A DNA stretch of 64,000 nt from Pseudofrankia inefficax (lineage in GTDB: Bacteria; Actinomycetota; Actinomycetes; Frankiales; Frankiaceae): assembly GCF_000166135.1 (NCBI RefSeq), contig NC_014666.1, positions 2,790,001 to 2,854,000 of the forward strand, read 5' to 3'. Position numbers and translations under genes: made by a program. Under the pieces are notes generated by a model, which saw nothing but the letters and a program-made list of their open reading frames with translations, was not told the origin of the DNA and searched no databases. This document shows positions 52,773-60,892 of the stretch, one piece after another. The number at the start of each line of letters is the position of its first letter. Positions within the stretch are counted from its first letter, which is position 1.

Positions 52773-52844
52773 GGGCGATTAGCTCAGTGGGAGAGCGCTA
52801 CCTTGACACGGTAGAGGTCACTGGTTCAATCCCAGTATCGCCCA
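52773..52844 (+). tRNA. tRNA-Val (anticodon GAC)
   Basis: Acceptor GGGCGAT/ATCGCCC, anticodon stem CTACC/GGTAG with loop TTGACAC, and T-arm CTGGTTCAATCCCAG. Last of the three-gene cluster, followed by a conserved GC-rich element and a T-run terminator. Confidence 0.97.
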
Positions 52845-52897
52845 CGAGCCGGGATTTCTGTGCTTGTCGCCCCTTCTAGGGCGACTTCGCTCCGGCC

Positions 52898-52961
52898 GCG
52901 ATGTCTGCCCAGGGGGCGATCCCTGGAAACCCCGGGTCAGGGGCTCCGCCCCCGACACCCC
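52898..52961 (+). repeat. GC-rich hairpin element behind tRNA-Val(GAC)
   Basis: Starts GCGATGTCTGCCCAGGGG and contains two small stems (CCAGGG/CCCTGG and GGGGC-tcc-GCCCC). A close copy follows the other tRNA-Val gene at 55277-55343. Confidence 0.85.
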
Positions 52962-52962
52962 A

Positions 52963-52995
52963 GGTCGCCACGCTTCGCGTGAGCGGCCTTTTTTT
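52963..52995 (+). terminator. Intrinsic terminator of the tRNA-Gly-Cys-Val cluster
   Basis: Stem GGTCGCCACGC against GCGTGAGCGGCC (imperfect, tight ttc loop) immediately followed by seven T. Confidence 0.8.
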
Positions 52996-53040
52996 GTGTC
53001 GGCCTTCTGGTCTTTCGGGTCCGGGTGGGGACTGGCTCGG

Positions 53041-53280
53041 GCTGCTTTTGCCTTGGGCGTTTTGTCTGGTGCTGGTGGTTCCGCGCCGGCTCTTTCCGTG
53101 GGCGGGGTGCTGGCGGATGTTTTGGCCGGGCGCCGCCGCGGGCTTCTGACGTCGTTTCGGTGCGGGATCTTTTGCTTCGTGGGGTCGGGTGGTGGGTTTC
53201 TTTGTCTCCTGGGTTTGGTGGTGGGGCGTTTCTCGTGGGTCTCGCGTTCCGGGGGAGTGGGGCTGGTGGGGTATTTGCCG
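53041..53280 (+). other. Adenine-poor G/T-rich tract behind tRNA-Val(GAC)
   Basis: Only 5 A in 240 plus-strand bases; long G and T runs. No gene seen between the terminator (52995) and the GNAT gene (53324). A tract of the same kind follows the second tRNA-Val gene. Confidence 0.9.
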
Positions 53281-53323
53281 GGGTGGGGGAGCGTGATGAG
53301 GTCGGCGTGTGGCGTCGGCGATG

Positions 53324-54064
53324 ATGGGACGCGTGGCTCGACTGAATGATCTGGGGCAGCCCGTGGGAGAGCCGGTCGAATGGTCCGGCGCCCAGGCGCC
53401 ACAGGCACGCGACCTCGTCGGGCGGTGGGTGCGGCTGTGCCCGCTGTCCGCCGCCGAACACGCGCGACACGTCGTGGACCGACTGGGTGTGCACCCTGAC
53501 CTGTGGACCTACCAGGCGGACGACGCGCCGGGCGACATCGTGACCGCGGGGCGGGCGATCAGCGCGATGACCGAACGGGCGGACACCTGCGCCTTCGCGA
53601 TCGTGGACCGGGCCAGCGACGCGTTTCAGGGCCGGGTCGCCCTGTTGCGCAGCCAGCCGAGTGTCGGTTCCATCGAGGTCGGCTGGATCATCTACGCGCC
53701 GTCCCTGCAGCGGACCCGCGCCGCCACCGAGGTGCAGTACCTGCTGATGCGCTACGCCTTCGACGACCTGGGCTACCGCCGGTACGAATGGAAGTGCGAC
53801 AGCCTGAACCAGCCCTCCCGGGCGGCGGCCACGCGGCTGGGATTCGTCGAGGAAGGCACCTGGCGCAACGCCCTGGTCGTGAAGGGACGCAACCGGGACA
53901 CCACCTGGTTCTCGATCACCGACCGGGAATGGCCTCTCGTCCGGCGGGGATTCGAGGCCTGGTTGGCCGACGACAACTTCGACGAGTCGGGCCGCCAACG
54001 CCAGACCCTCGCCGAGCTGCGCGGGCGGCGGGCGGCGGGCGTCCCCACCCGAGAGCCCGCCTGA
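53324..54064 (+). CDS. GNAT-family N-acetyltransferase (RimJ/RimL-like)
   Basis: 246 residues from ATG 53324; GTG 53333 is an alternative. The Acetyltransf_3 pattern includes RWVRLCPLSAAEHARHVVDR, FAIVDRASDAFQGRVALLRS, IEVGWIIYAPSLQRTRAATE (acetyl-CoA pyrophosphate loop region) and YEWKCDSLNQPSRAAATRLG with GFVEEGTWRNALVVKGRNRD. Family members acetylate ribosomal-protein N-termini or small molecules; the target is not predictable. The transcript ends at a perfect hairpin shared with ssgB. Confidence 0.88.
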   Translation: MGRVARLNDLGQPVGEPVEWSGAQAPQARDLVGRWVRLCPLSAAEHARHVVDRLGVHPDLWTYQADDAPGDIVTAGRAISAMTERADTCAFAIVDRASDAFQGRVALLRSQPSVGSIEVGWIIYAPSLQRTRAATEVQYLLMRYAFDDLGYRRYEWKCDSLNQPSRAAATRLGFVEEGTWRNALVVKGRNRDTTWFSITDREWPLVRRGFEAWLADDNFDESGRQRQTLAELRGRRAAGVPTREPA

Positions 54065-54087
54065 AAGCGGCCCACGACATGAGAAAA

Positions 54088-54117
54088 GCCCGCCCGGTGG
54101 TTTCCCACCGGGCGGGC
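54088..54117. terminator. 13-bp perfect hairpin between the convergent GNAT and ssgB genes
   Basis: GCCCGCCCGGTGG (54088-54100), loop TTTC, exact complement 54105-54117; preceded by AAAA and followed by CTGGCGATTTTG, so usable from both sides. Confidence 0.85.
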
Positions 54118-54194
54118 CTGGCGATTTTGTCGTTCGCCGGACGGTGCCCGCACCGGATTCTCCGCGGGTCGGGCTTCCACCCGACCCGGGCGCA

Positions 54195-54626
54195 TCACCG
54201 GTCGGGGCCGCCCCAGATGAGCAGGGCCAGCTCGGCGTCGAGGTCGATCACGTCGCTCTCGCTTCCGAGCGGAACCGCCGCATAGGTGCGCCGCAGGAAA
54301 GCGAGCACCTCCGAGCGCGGCATTTCGAACAGCGCGTGCCCTGACGGACTGGACAGCGACAGGCAGACGATCCTTCCGCCTGACTGCGCGGCCGGCCAGA
54401 CCTGGACGTCGCCGTCGCCGGCTGGGCGGCGCACTCCGTCACTCAGGAGCTGGCGGGCGAAGGTCCACTCGACGACCTCGTCCGCTCCGGTGCGGAACCC
54501 GATGCTGACCGCGTATGGGTCATCGGGCTCGTACCGGACCGTCGCGGCGACGGGGACCGGGGCCCCTCCGGGCACGACGAGCCGGAGGGCGAGTTCTGCG
54601 GTGATCGAATCGTGACGAATAGTCAT
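54195..54626 (-). CDS. ssgB: SsgB-like sporulation and cell-division regulator
   Basis: 143 residues from ATG 54626. SITAELALRLVVPGGAPVPV, ATVRYEPDDPYAVSIGFRTG, EVVEWTFARQLLSDGVRRPA and GDGDVQVWPAAQ align by eye with Streptomyces SsgB, which guides FtsZ-ring placement in sporulation septation. The C-terminus DVIDLDAELALLIWG is also SsgB-like. The family is restricted to morphologically complex actinomycetes, supporting the assignment of the organism. Confidence 0.9.
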   Translation of the reverse strand: MTIRHDSITAELALRLVVPGGAPVPVAATVRYEPDDPYAVSIGFRTGADEVVEWTFARQLLSDGVRRPAGDGDVQVWPAAQSGGRIVCLSLSSPSGHALFEMPRSEVLAFLRRTYAAVPLGSESDVIDLDAELALLIWGGPDR

Positions 54627-55155
54627 CGGGCGGCCTCTCAGCGGTGCGGTGGTGCGGGCGAGCACCCGTGTAACGAGATGGTTCCCTCTCTGAGGCTCGT
54701 AGGAAACAAGATTATGCCAAGACAACATCCGTTACGGCCGTTCGGGCGACTTGCCCGGCCGGGGAGCGGTGCCCACCTTCGTGAGGCCCCCGAACCGGCG
54801 TGGCCCCGGTGTCGGGCCGCGTCTTGAGAGATGACGACGGACCGGTTCCTGGTCCATCGGGAGCCCCCCAGACACGGTCCTCACTGCCGTGGCCGTGCGC
54901 AGACATCGTTCCCCGCGCAGCGGACCTCAACCCCGGCGAGAACCGTCCAACGCCCATGGGACCACCAGCGGCCGGACATCGCAGAGACATCGGCCGGACA
55001 TGCCCCTGATACCGGCCAGTCCGCGAGCGAGACGCCACCGACACGCCGTCCGCACCTCCCGTCAGGTTGTGTAAGCTGAGCCCCGCAGCACGATCGACAC
55101 GCGCCCAGCGGGACCTGTCCAGGGCTCCGCCGGCCGGTCGAAGTGCCTGCGGCTC
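54627..55155. other. Gene-free interval between ssgB and tRNA-Val(CAC)
   Basis: 529 bases. It should contain the ssgB promoter and the promoter of the tRNA. Open frames lack ribosome sites and recognisable domains. Confidence 0.45.
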
Positions 55156-55227
55156 GGGCGTATAGCTCAGTGGTAGAGCGCTGCCTTCACACGGCAGAGG
55201 CCCGTGGTTCGAAACCACGTACGCCCA
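55156..55227 (+). tRNA. tRNA-Val (anticodon CAC)
   Basis: Acceptor GGGCGTA/TACGCCC, anticodon stem CTGCC/GGCAG with loop TTCACAC, and T-arm GTGGTTCGAAACCAC. Single tRNA gene. Confidence 0.97.
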
Positions 55228-55276
55228 CCGAGTCGGATCATCGTGTTCGCCGCTTCTGGCGGCTTCACCAGGGCCC

Positions 55277-55343
55277 GCGATGTCTGCCCAGGGGACGACC
55301 CCCTGGAACCCCCCGGGTCAGGGGCTTCGCCCCCGACACCCCC
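55277..55343 (+). repeat. GC-rich hairpin element behind tRNA-Val(CAC)
   Basis: Second copy of the 52898-52961 element: GCGATGTCTGCCCAGGGG, CCAGGGG-acga-CCCCCTGG and GGGGC-ttc-GCCCC. The spacing to the tRNA end is similar (50 versus 54 bases). Confidence 0.85.
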
Positions 55344-55345
55344 GG

Positions 55346-55640
55346 TTGTTCGCCTTCGGCTTCACTTCACTCTCTGGGGTCGACCGTCGCTGGCGGCTTC
55401 CCCAGCGTGCGCCTCGGGCGTCCTGTTTGTTCGCCTTCGGCTTCGCTTCACTGGTTGGGTTCGCCGCCGTTGGCGGCTCCCCGTGGCGCCTTGGGCTTCG
55501 CCCTCGGCGTCTGGTTTGGCCGCCTTCGGCTTCACGTCACGCTCGGGGGTCGTCGGCGTTGGCGGGTTCCTCGGCGCCTGGGGCTTCGTCCTTGGCGTCC
55601 GGGTTGGTCGCCTTCGGGTCTCTTCGCTGGTTTCTCCGGG
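55346..55640 (+). repeat. Degenerate tandem repeat of about 80-88 bases, three and a half copies
   Basis: Copies begin near 55348, 55430, 55516 and 55602 with TTxGTTCGCCTTCGGCTTC or a variant, followed by a TCAC block, a CGTTGGCGG block and a CCTTGGGCTTCG-like block. The units drift strongly in sequence. They lie in an adenine-poor tract (3 A in 55441-55680) behind tRNA-Val(CAC). Confidence 0.75.
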
Positions 55641-56066
55641 TGGGCTCCCTGGGGGTGGCGGTGCCTGGGCGGCTGGGTTTGGGCGCCGGGTGGGTGGGGC
55701 GTCGTCTGGAGTCTCGTGGGTGGGGGGACGACGGGCCACTGATCGATGAGGGGGGAGTCCGGGTTCGGGGGAGTACGGGGCGGGCGGGTCACCCTGGGTG
55801 TCGGCGTGGCGCGCGACGGAGTCACCCGGTGCGGCTGGTGACGGGGCCGTCAGGGGGGCGAGGGCGGTCGCCCGGGGGCCGGGCAAGGGCGTTGACCAGG
55901 CGTGGATTGGGGCGCGTTCGCGGCTGGGAGTGCTGGTACGGTCAGGGGCGCGGTTCCCCGGGGCGCCGTCGGCGCGGCGCCGGACGGGCTGGTGCGTGAG
56001 CCGTCGGCGGGATTGCCGTGGAACGGACATGAGGTAGAGGTCCTTGCGCAGCGAGCTGGACAGCCG
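55641..56066. other. Non-coding interval upstream of the HIT gene
   Basis: 426 bases, G-rich at first, with no recognisable gene. TTGACC near 55891 and TACGGT near 55937 are promoter-like words with poor spacing. Confidence 0.4.
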
Positions 56067-56669
56067 GTGACCGGTACCACCACGCCCCCGGGAGACCCGG
56101 GCCTCCCGGCCGCCGGGGCGGCGGAGGTTCCCCTCGACGAGCAGGCCGGCGTCGGCATGCGGGACGCGTTCCAACGGCTCTACACGCCGCACCGGATGGC
56201 CTACATCAAGGGCGAGAACCGGACCGACGACAGCGCCTGCCCGTTCTGCGAGATCCCGGGCCTCAGCGACGCGGACGGCCTGGTCGTCGCCCGGGGCGCC
56301 GAGGTCTACGCCGTGCTGAACCTCTATCCGTACAACTCCGGCCACCTGATGGTCGTCCCGTACCGGCACGTCGCCGACTACGCCGACCTCACCCCGGACG
56401 AGGCCGTCGAGATGGCCTTCTTCATGCAGAAGGCACTGCGAGCGCTGCGGCTGGCCAGCGGCGCTCACGGCTTCAACACCGGGATGAACCTCGGGACCAT
56501 CGCCGGCGCCGGGATCGCCGCACATGTGCACCAGCACGTCGTCCCGCGCTGGGGCGGCGACACGAACTTCATGCCGGTCGTCGGCGGCACCCGGGTGCTG
56601 CCCGAGCTGCTCCCCGAGACCCGCACCCTCGTCGCCGAGGCCTGGGAGAAGGTGGCAAGCCAGGCCTGA
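56067..56669 (+). CDS. HIT-family nucleotide hydrolase/phosphorylase
   Basis: 200 residues from GTG 56067; ATG 56157 (MRDAFQRLYT) would give 170 and is the more conserved-looking start. PFCEIPGLSDADGLVVARG has a Cys-x-x-Cys-free zinc-less variant of the N-terminus; NLYPYNSGHLMVVPYRHV and the histidine triad HVHQHVVPRW with the nucleophilic His are diagnostic. Actinobacterial members cleave or phosphorolyse dinucleoside polyphosphates such as Ap4A. Convergent with the EF-G2 gene, which lies next to the phosphatidylinositol mannoside genes. Confidence 0.88.
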   Translation: MTGTTTPPGDPGLPAAGAAEVPLDEQAGVGMRDAFQRLYTPHRMAYIKGENRTDDSACPFCEIPGLSDADGLVVARGAEVYAVLNLYPYNSGHLMVVPYRHVADYADLTPDEAVEMAFFMQKALRALRLASGAHGFNTGMNLGTIAGAGIAAHVHQHVVPRWGGDTNFMPVVGGTRVLPELLPETRTLVAEAWEKVASQA

Positions 56670-56713
56670 GGCCGGAACGGGTGCCCAAGCGCCCGTTCCG
56701 GCCGCGCGCCGCC

Positions 56714-58828
56714 TCAGCCGGAGCGGTCCTTGATGACGGTCGCCGCGAGATGCTCGGGCATCGGCTCATAGCGGGTGAGGTGGCGGGTGAAGGTGCCCGT
56801 GCCATGCGTGAGCGCGCGCAGCTCGATGGCATACCGGAGCATCTCCAGTTCGGGGACCTCCGCCCGGACCACCGTGCGGCCCGCATCGCCGGCGCCCAGT
56901 GGCTCCATGCCGATGACCCGGCCGCGCCGGCCGGACAGGTCGCCCATCACCGCGCCCACGTGCTCGTCGGGCACCAGCACCGACACGTCCAGCAGCGGTT
57001 CGAGCAGGGCGACGCCGGCCTTCGCCGCCGCGTCGCGCAGCGCGAGGCCGCCGGCGACCTGGAAGGCCAGGTCGGACGAGTCGACGCTGTGCGCCTTCCC
57101 GTCGACCAGCCGCACCCGGATGTCCACCATCGGGTTCCCGGTCGCGACGCCCCTGGCCAGCTGGGCCACGAGCCCCTTCTGGACCGACGGGATGAACGCC
57201 CGCGGGACCGCGCCGCCGACCACCTCGTCGACGAACTCGAAGCCCGAGCCCGGCGGCAACGGCTCCACCTCGATCTGGCAGATCGCGTACTGGCCGTGCC
57301 CGCCGGACTGCTTGACGTGCCGGCCAAGACCGTGGGCAGGGCCGCGGACCGTCTCCCGCAGCGCGATCCGGGGCTCCGCGCGATCCACGTCGACGCCGTA
57401 CCGGCCCGCAAGCCGCTCGATCAGGACGTCGGCGTGCGCCTCACCCATGCACCACAGCAGCAACTGCCCGGTCTCGGTGTCGGTGCGGACCGTCACCGTC
57501 GGGTCCTCGGCGGCCAGCCGGGACAGCGCAGTCGGCAGTTTGTCCTCGTCGGACTTCGTCCTGGCCGCGATCGCGACCGGGAGCAGCGGCTCGGGCATCA
57601 TCCACGGGGCCAGCAGCCGGGGGTCGTCCCGGTCCGACAGGGTGTCGCCGGTCTCTGCGGCGCCGAGCTTGGTCACCACGCAGATCCCGCCCGCGGCGCA
57701 GGCGTCGACCGCGTGCAGCGCCGTGCCGTCCGGCGCCTGCAGCGCGCCGACCTTCTCGTCGACGTCATGGTCGGGGTGGCCGGCCGCCGCCCGCCCGTGG
57801 CCGCTGACGTGCACGGTCGCGTCCGGGCGCAGCGTGCCGGAGAAGACCCGCACCAGGGACATCCGGCCGACGTAGGGGTCGGTCGTCGTACGGACCACCT
57901 CGGCGAGCAGCGGGCCGTCCGGGTCCGCGGTCATCCCAGGGCAGCCCGAGCCGTCACACCGGGTCAGCGGGGGCAGCGGGTGCTCGGCGGGGGAGGGGAA
58001 CGCGTCGACCATCAGGTCGAGCAGCTCGACCGAGCCGACCGGGATGCCGACGCCGCTCGCGGTCCTGGCGAAGGGCAGCACCGGGTGGAAATGGCCGCGG
58101 GCGATCGCGGTCTCGGCGTCGTCGAGCAGCGTCCGCGGGTCGAGCTCCTCGCCGCCGAGGTAGCGGTCGAGCAGGGTCTCGTCCTCGCTCTCGGCGATGA
58201 TGCCCTCGATGAGCGCGCCGCGGGCGTCCTGGGCCGCGCCGTCGAGCTCGACGCGGTCGGCCAGGTCGTGCCGGTCCTTGCCGGCGTACTCGACGACCTG
58301 GCCGGTCAGCAGCCCGACCAGGCGGGCTCCGGCGCCGGCCTGGCCGGCGCCGTCCGGCAGGTAGACGGGGAGCACCCCGGCGCCGAACGCCTCCTGGCAG
58401 GCGGTGACGGCGGCGGCGAAGTCGGCCCGTGGGTGGTCGAGGCGGGTGACGACGACCGCGCGGGGCATGTCGACCGCCGCGCACTCGGCCCAGAGCGCCC
58501 TCGTCGCCCCGTCGACCCCGTCGACCGCGCTGACGACGAACAGGGCGGCGTCGGCGGCCCGCAGGCCGGCGCGCAGCTCGCCGACGAAGTCCGGGTAGCC
58601 CGGAGTGTCCAGCAGGTTGATCGTCATGTCGCGGTGGCGCAGCGCGGACAGCGTCAGCGTGATCCCGCGGGACGAACGGTGGTCGCCGTCCCCGTGGCGG
58701 CCCTGCTGGGCCGCGCCGGCGCCACCGGCACCGGCCACGGCCAGCAGGTCCTCGGCCAGCGCGGTCTTGCCCGCGCCGGTATGACCCACGAGGACGACGT
58801 TGCGGACTTCAGCCGCGGTAGACGGCAT
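56714..58828 (-). CDS. fusA2: Elongation factor G-like protein EF-G2
   Basis: 704 residues from ATG 58828. The GTPase domain has G1 GHTGAGKTAL, G3 LLDTPGYPDF in place of the canonical DTPGH, and TRLD at the NKxD position. These deviations are known for the EF-G-like subfamily that lacks proven translocase activity. Domains II to V follow, including HVKQSGGHGQYAICQIEVEP and GRRGRVIGMEPLGAGDAGRT. The segment between G1 and G2 is shortened. Role uncertain (an accessory translational GTPase). Divergent from pgsA, with 367 bases between. Confidence 0.87.
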   Translation of the reverse strand: MPSTAAEVRNVVLVGHTGAGKTALAEDLLAVAGAGGAGAAQQGRHGDGDHRSSRGITLTLSALRHRDMTINLLDTPGYPDFVGELRAGLRAADAALFVVSAVDGVDGATRALWAECAAVDMPRAVVVTRLDHPRADFAAAVTACQEAFGAGVLPVYLPDGAGQAGAGARLVGLLTGQVVEYAGKDRHDLADRVELDGAAQDARGALIEGIIAESEDETLLDRYLGGEELDPRTLLDDAETAIARGHFHPVLPFARTASGVGIPVGSVELLDLMVDAFPSPAEHPLPPLTRCDGSGCPGMTADPDGPLLAEVVRTTTDPYVGRMSLVRVFSGTLRPDATVHVSGHGRAAAGHPDHDVDEKVGALQAPDGTALHAVDACAAGGICVVTKLGAAETGDTLSDRDDPRLLAPWMMPEPLLPVAIAARTKSDEDKLPTALSRLAAEDPTVTVRTDTETGQLLLWCMGEAHADVLIERLAGRYGVDVDRAEPRIALRETVRGPAHGLGRHVKQSGGHGQYAICQIEVEPLPPGSGFEFVDEVVGGAVPRAFIPSVQKGLVAQLARGVATGNPMVDIRVRLVDGKAHSVDSSDLAFQVAGGLALRDAAAKAGVALLEPLLDVSVLVPDEHVGAVMGDLSGRRGRVIGMEPLGAGDAGRTVVRAEVPELEMLRYAIELRALTHGTGTFTRHLTRYEPMPEHLAATVIKDRSG

Positions 58829-59195
58829 CTCGGCCTCCGTTCGGTCGTGCCGAACGCCTCCGACGCGGCAGCGGAACTGGCGCGTCAGGGGACGGAGACC
58901 GCGACGGGCGCACCGGAACAGCGCGTTCGGTTGCGTGCGCCCCTGGCGATCCGCTCCCGGCGGATCGCAGGAAGTCGGGCGGCCCTCCCTCGCTCGGACG
59001 GTTGCGACGTCGCCGCCCAGCGTGCGCCCCTGTGATGTAACGCACAAGACCTCGGCGGTTTCCCCCTGTGTGGCATGCCGTCCATCCAGGCCTTCGACCG
59101 GCCGGATGGGCCAGGGTGTGGCGGCCGGCCGGACCGGGGCCGCTGGGTAGGGTGAACCCGCGCGAACACCCCGCGCCGGACACGACGGGACGGAC
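58829..59195. other. Divergent intergenic region between fusA2 and pgsA
   Basis: 367 bases. It holds the promoters of both genes. No repeat or RNA gene was noticed. Confidence 0.4.
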
Positions 59196-59930
59196 ATGCT
59201 CGCTAGCAAGGCGCGGCCGCAGATCAACCGGCTGCTGGCGCCGGTAAGCCGCTGGGCCGCGCGGACGTCGCTGTCGCCGGACCTGGTGACGATCATCGGC
59301 ACCGTCGGCGTGGTCGGTGGCGCGCTCGCGTTCTTCACCCGCGGCCAGTTCTTCGTCGGCACCGTCGTGATCACCGTGTTCGTCTTCTCGGACCTGATCG
59401 ACGGCGTGATCGCGCGGGCGCGCGGCATCTCCTCGAAGTGGGGCGCTTTCCTCGACTCCACCTCCGACCGGCTGGGCGACGGCGCGATCTTCGGCTCGCT
59501 GGTCCTCTGGTACGCGGGGGACGGGCATTCGCTGCCGCTGGCCGGCGCGACGCTGATCAGCCTGATCGCCGGCGCTGTCACCTCGTACGTCAAGGCGCGC
59601 GCCGAGAGCCTCGGCTTCGACTGCAACGTCGGGATCGCCGAGCGTGGCGAGCGGCTGCTGATCCTGCTGGTCGCCGCCGGGCTCTACGGCCTGGGCGTGC
59701 CGTACCTGCTGCCGATCGCGCTGTGGCTGCTGGCCGCGCTGACCGTGATCACGGTCGGCCAGCGGATCTGGCACGTCTACCGGCAGGACCAGAGCTCCGG
59801 TGGCGCCGGCGCGGAGGCTGCCGCCGCGGCGTCGGGACCGGTCGCCGCCGCGCCGCCCAGCGGCGGCGCCGACGGCCCCGCCGCGATGGCCGGGACGATC
59901 GGCGCGGCCACCGCCGGCGCGGCCGGCTGA
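59196..59930 (+). CDS. pgsA: CDP-alcohol phosphatidyltransferase, phosphatidylinositol phosphate synthase type
   Basis: 244 residues. The CDP-alcohol motif is complete: SDLIDGVIARARGISSKWGA then FLDSTSDRLGDG, with four aspartates and the conserved Gly and Arg. About six membrane segments. In actinobacteria this PgsA joins CDP-diacylglycerol and inositol-1-phosphate. The neighbours patA and pimA use the resulting phosphatidylinositol. The C-terminal 50 residues are Ala/Gly-rich and probably disordered. Confidence 0.9.
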   Translation: MLASKARPQINRLLAPVSRWAARTSLSPDLVTIIGTVGVVGGALAFFTRGQFFVGTVVITVFVFSDLIDGVIARARGISSKWGAFLDSTSDRLGDGAIFGSLVLWYAGDGHSLPLAGATLISLIAGAVTSYVKARAESLGFDCNVGIAERGERLLILLVAAGLYGLGVPYLLPIALWLLAALTVITVGQRIWHVYRQDQSSGGAGAEAAAAASGPVAAAPPSGGADGPAAMAGTIGAATAGAAG

Positions 59931-59950
59931 GCCCGCCGACCGGGCGCCGC

Positions 59951-60892
59951 ATGTCCAACAGGACCACCGATCTCGCCTACGCCCTCGGCTGGCGGGTCGT
60001 GCGCGTGCTGCCCGAGCGGCTGGCCGCCCGCGGCTTCGACGCCGCCGCGGACTGGGCCACCCGCCGCGAGGGCAAGGGGGTCCGGCGGCTGCGCGCGAAC
60101 CTGGCCAGGGTGGTGCCCGAGGGCACCGACCTCGACGCGCTCACCCGTGCCGCGATGCGGTCGTACGCCCGCTACTGGCTGGAGGTCTTCCGGCTCCAGG
60201 ACATGCCGGCGGAGCGCTACCTCGGCGGCCAGTTCTTCCTCGGGGACGAGTTCCACCTGCGCGACGCCTATGCCGCTGGCAAGGGCCTGATCCTCGCGCT
60301 GCCGCACATGGGGAGCTGGGAGCTGGCCGGCGCCTGGCTGGTCGCCACCGGGATCCCGTTCACCACCGTCGCGGAGCGGCTGAAGCCCGAATCGCTGTTC
60401 GACCGGTTCGTGGCCTTCCGTGAGTCGCTCGGGATGGAGGTCATCCCGCTGACCGGCGGCGCCGAGCCGCCGTCCGGGCTGCTCGCCGAGCGGCTGCTCG
60501 CCGGCGGCTGCCTGTGCCTGCTGGCAGACCGGGACCTGTCGGACAGCGGCGTGCCGGTCGACTTCTTCGGTGGGCAGGCGAGGATGGCCGCCGGGCCGGC
60601 GGCGCTCGCGCTGCGGACCGGAGCCGCGCTGGTGCCGACGGCCCTGTGGTTCGACGGCAAGGGCTGGAACGGCCGGATCTACCCGCCGGTCGAGCACACC
60701 GACGTCGCCACGATGACGCAGGAGATGGCCGACGCGTTCGCCGACGCGATCGCGGCGCACCCGGCCGACTGGCACATGCTGCAGCGCATCTGGCCCGACC
60801 CGCCGGCCCCGGCCGCCGACCCGGCCCAGGCGGACCCGACCCAGGCGGACCCGACCGGGACGGATCTGGCCGAGGCGGACCCGACCCGGTGA
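59951..60892 (+). CDS. patA: Phosphatidylinositol mannoside acyltransferase
   Basis: 313 residues from ATG 59951. A lysophospholipid-acyltransferase-like (LpxL/HtrB) fold with LILALPHMGSWELAGAWLVA carries the His-x4-Glu-type catalytic pair (H and E of HMGSWE), and CLLADRDLSDSGVPVDFFGG is also typical. It acylates the mannose of PIM. The tail repeats ADPTQ-like units (AQADPTQADPTGTD). The stop overlaps the pimA start (GTGA). Confidence 0.9.
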   Translation: MSNRTTDLAYALGWRVVRVLPERLAARGFDAAADWATRREGKGVRRLRANLARVVPEGTDLDALTRAAMRSYARYWLEVFRLQDMPAERYLGGQFFLGDEFHLRDAYAAGKGLILALPHMGSWELAGAWLVATGIPFTTVAERLKPESLFDRFVAFRESLGMEVIPLTGGAEPPSGLLAERLLAGGCLCLLADRDLSDSGVPVDFFGGQARMAAGPAALALRTGAALVPTALWFDGKGWNGRIYPPVEHTDVATMTQEMADAFADAIAAHPADWHMLQRIWPDPPAPAADPAQADPTQADPTGTDLAEADPTR

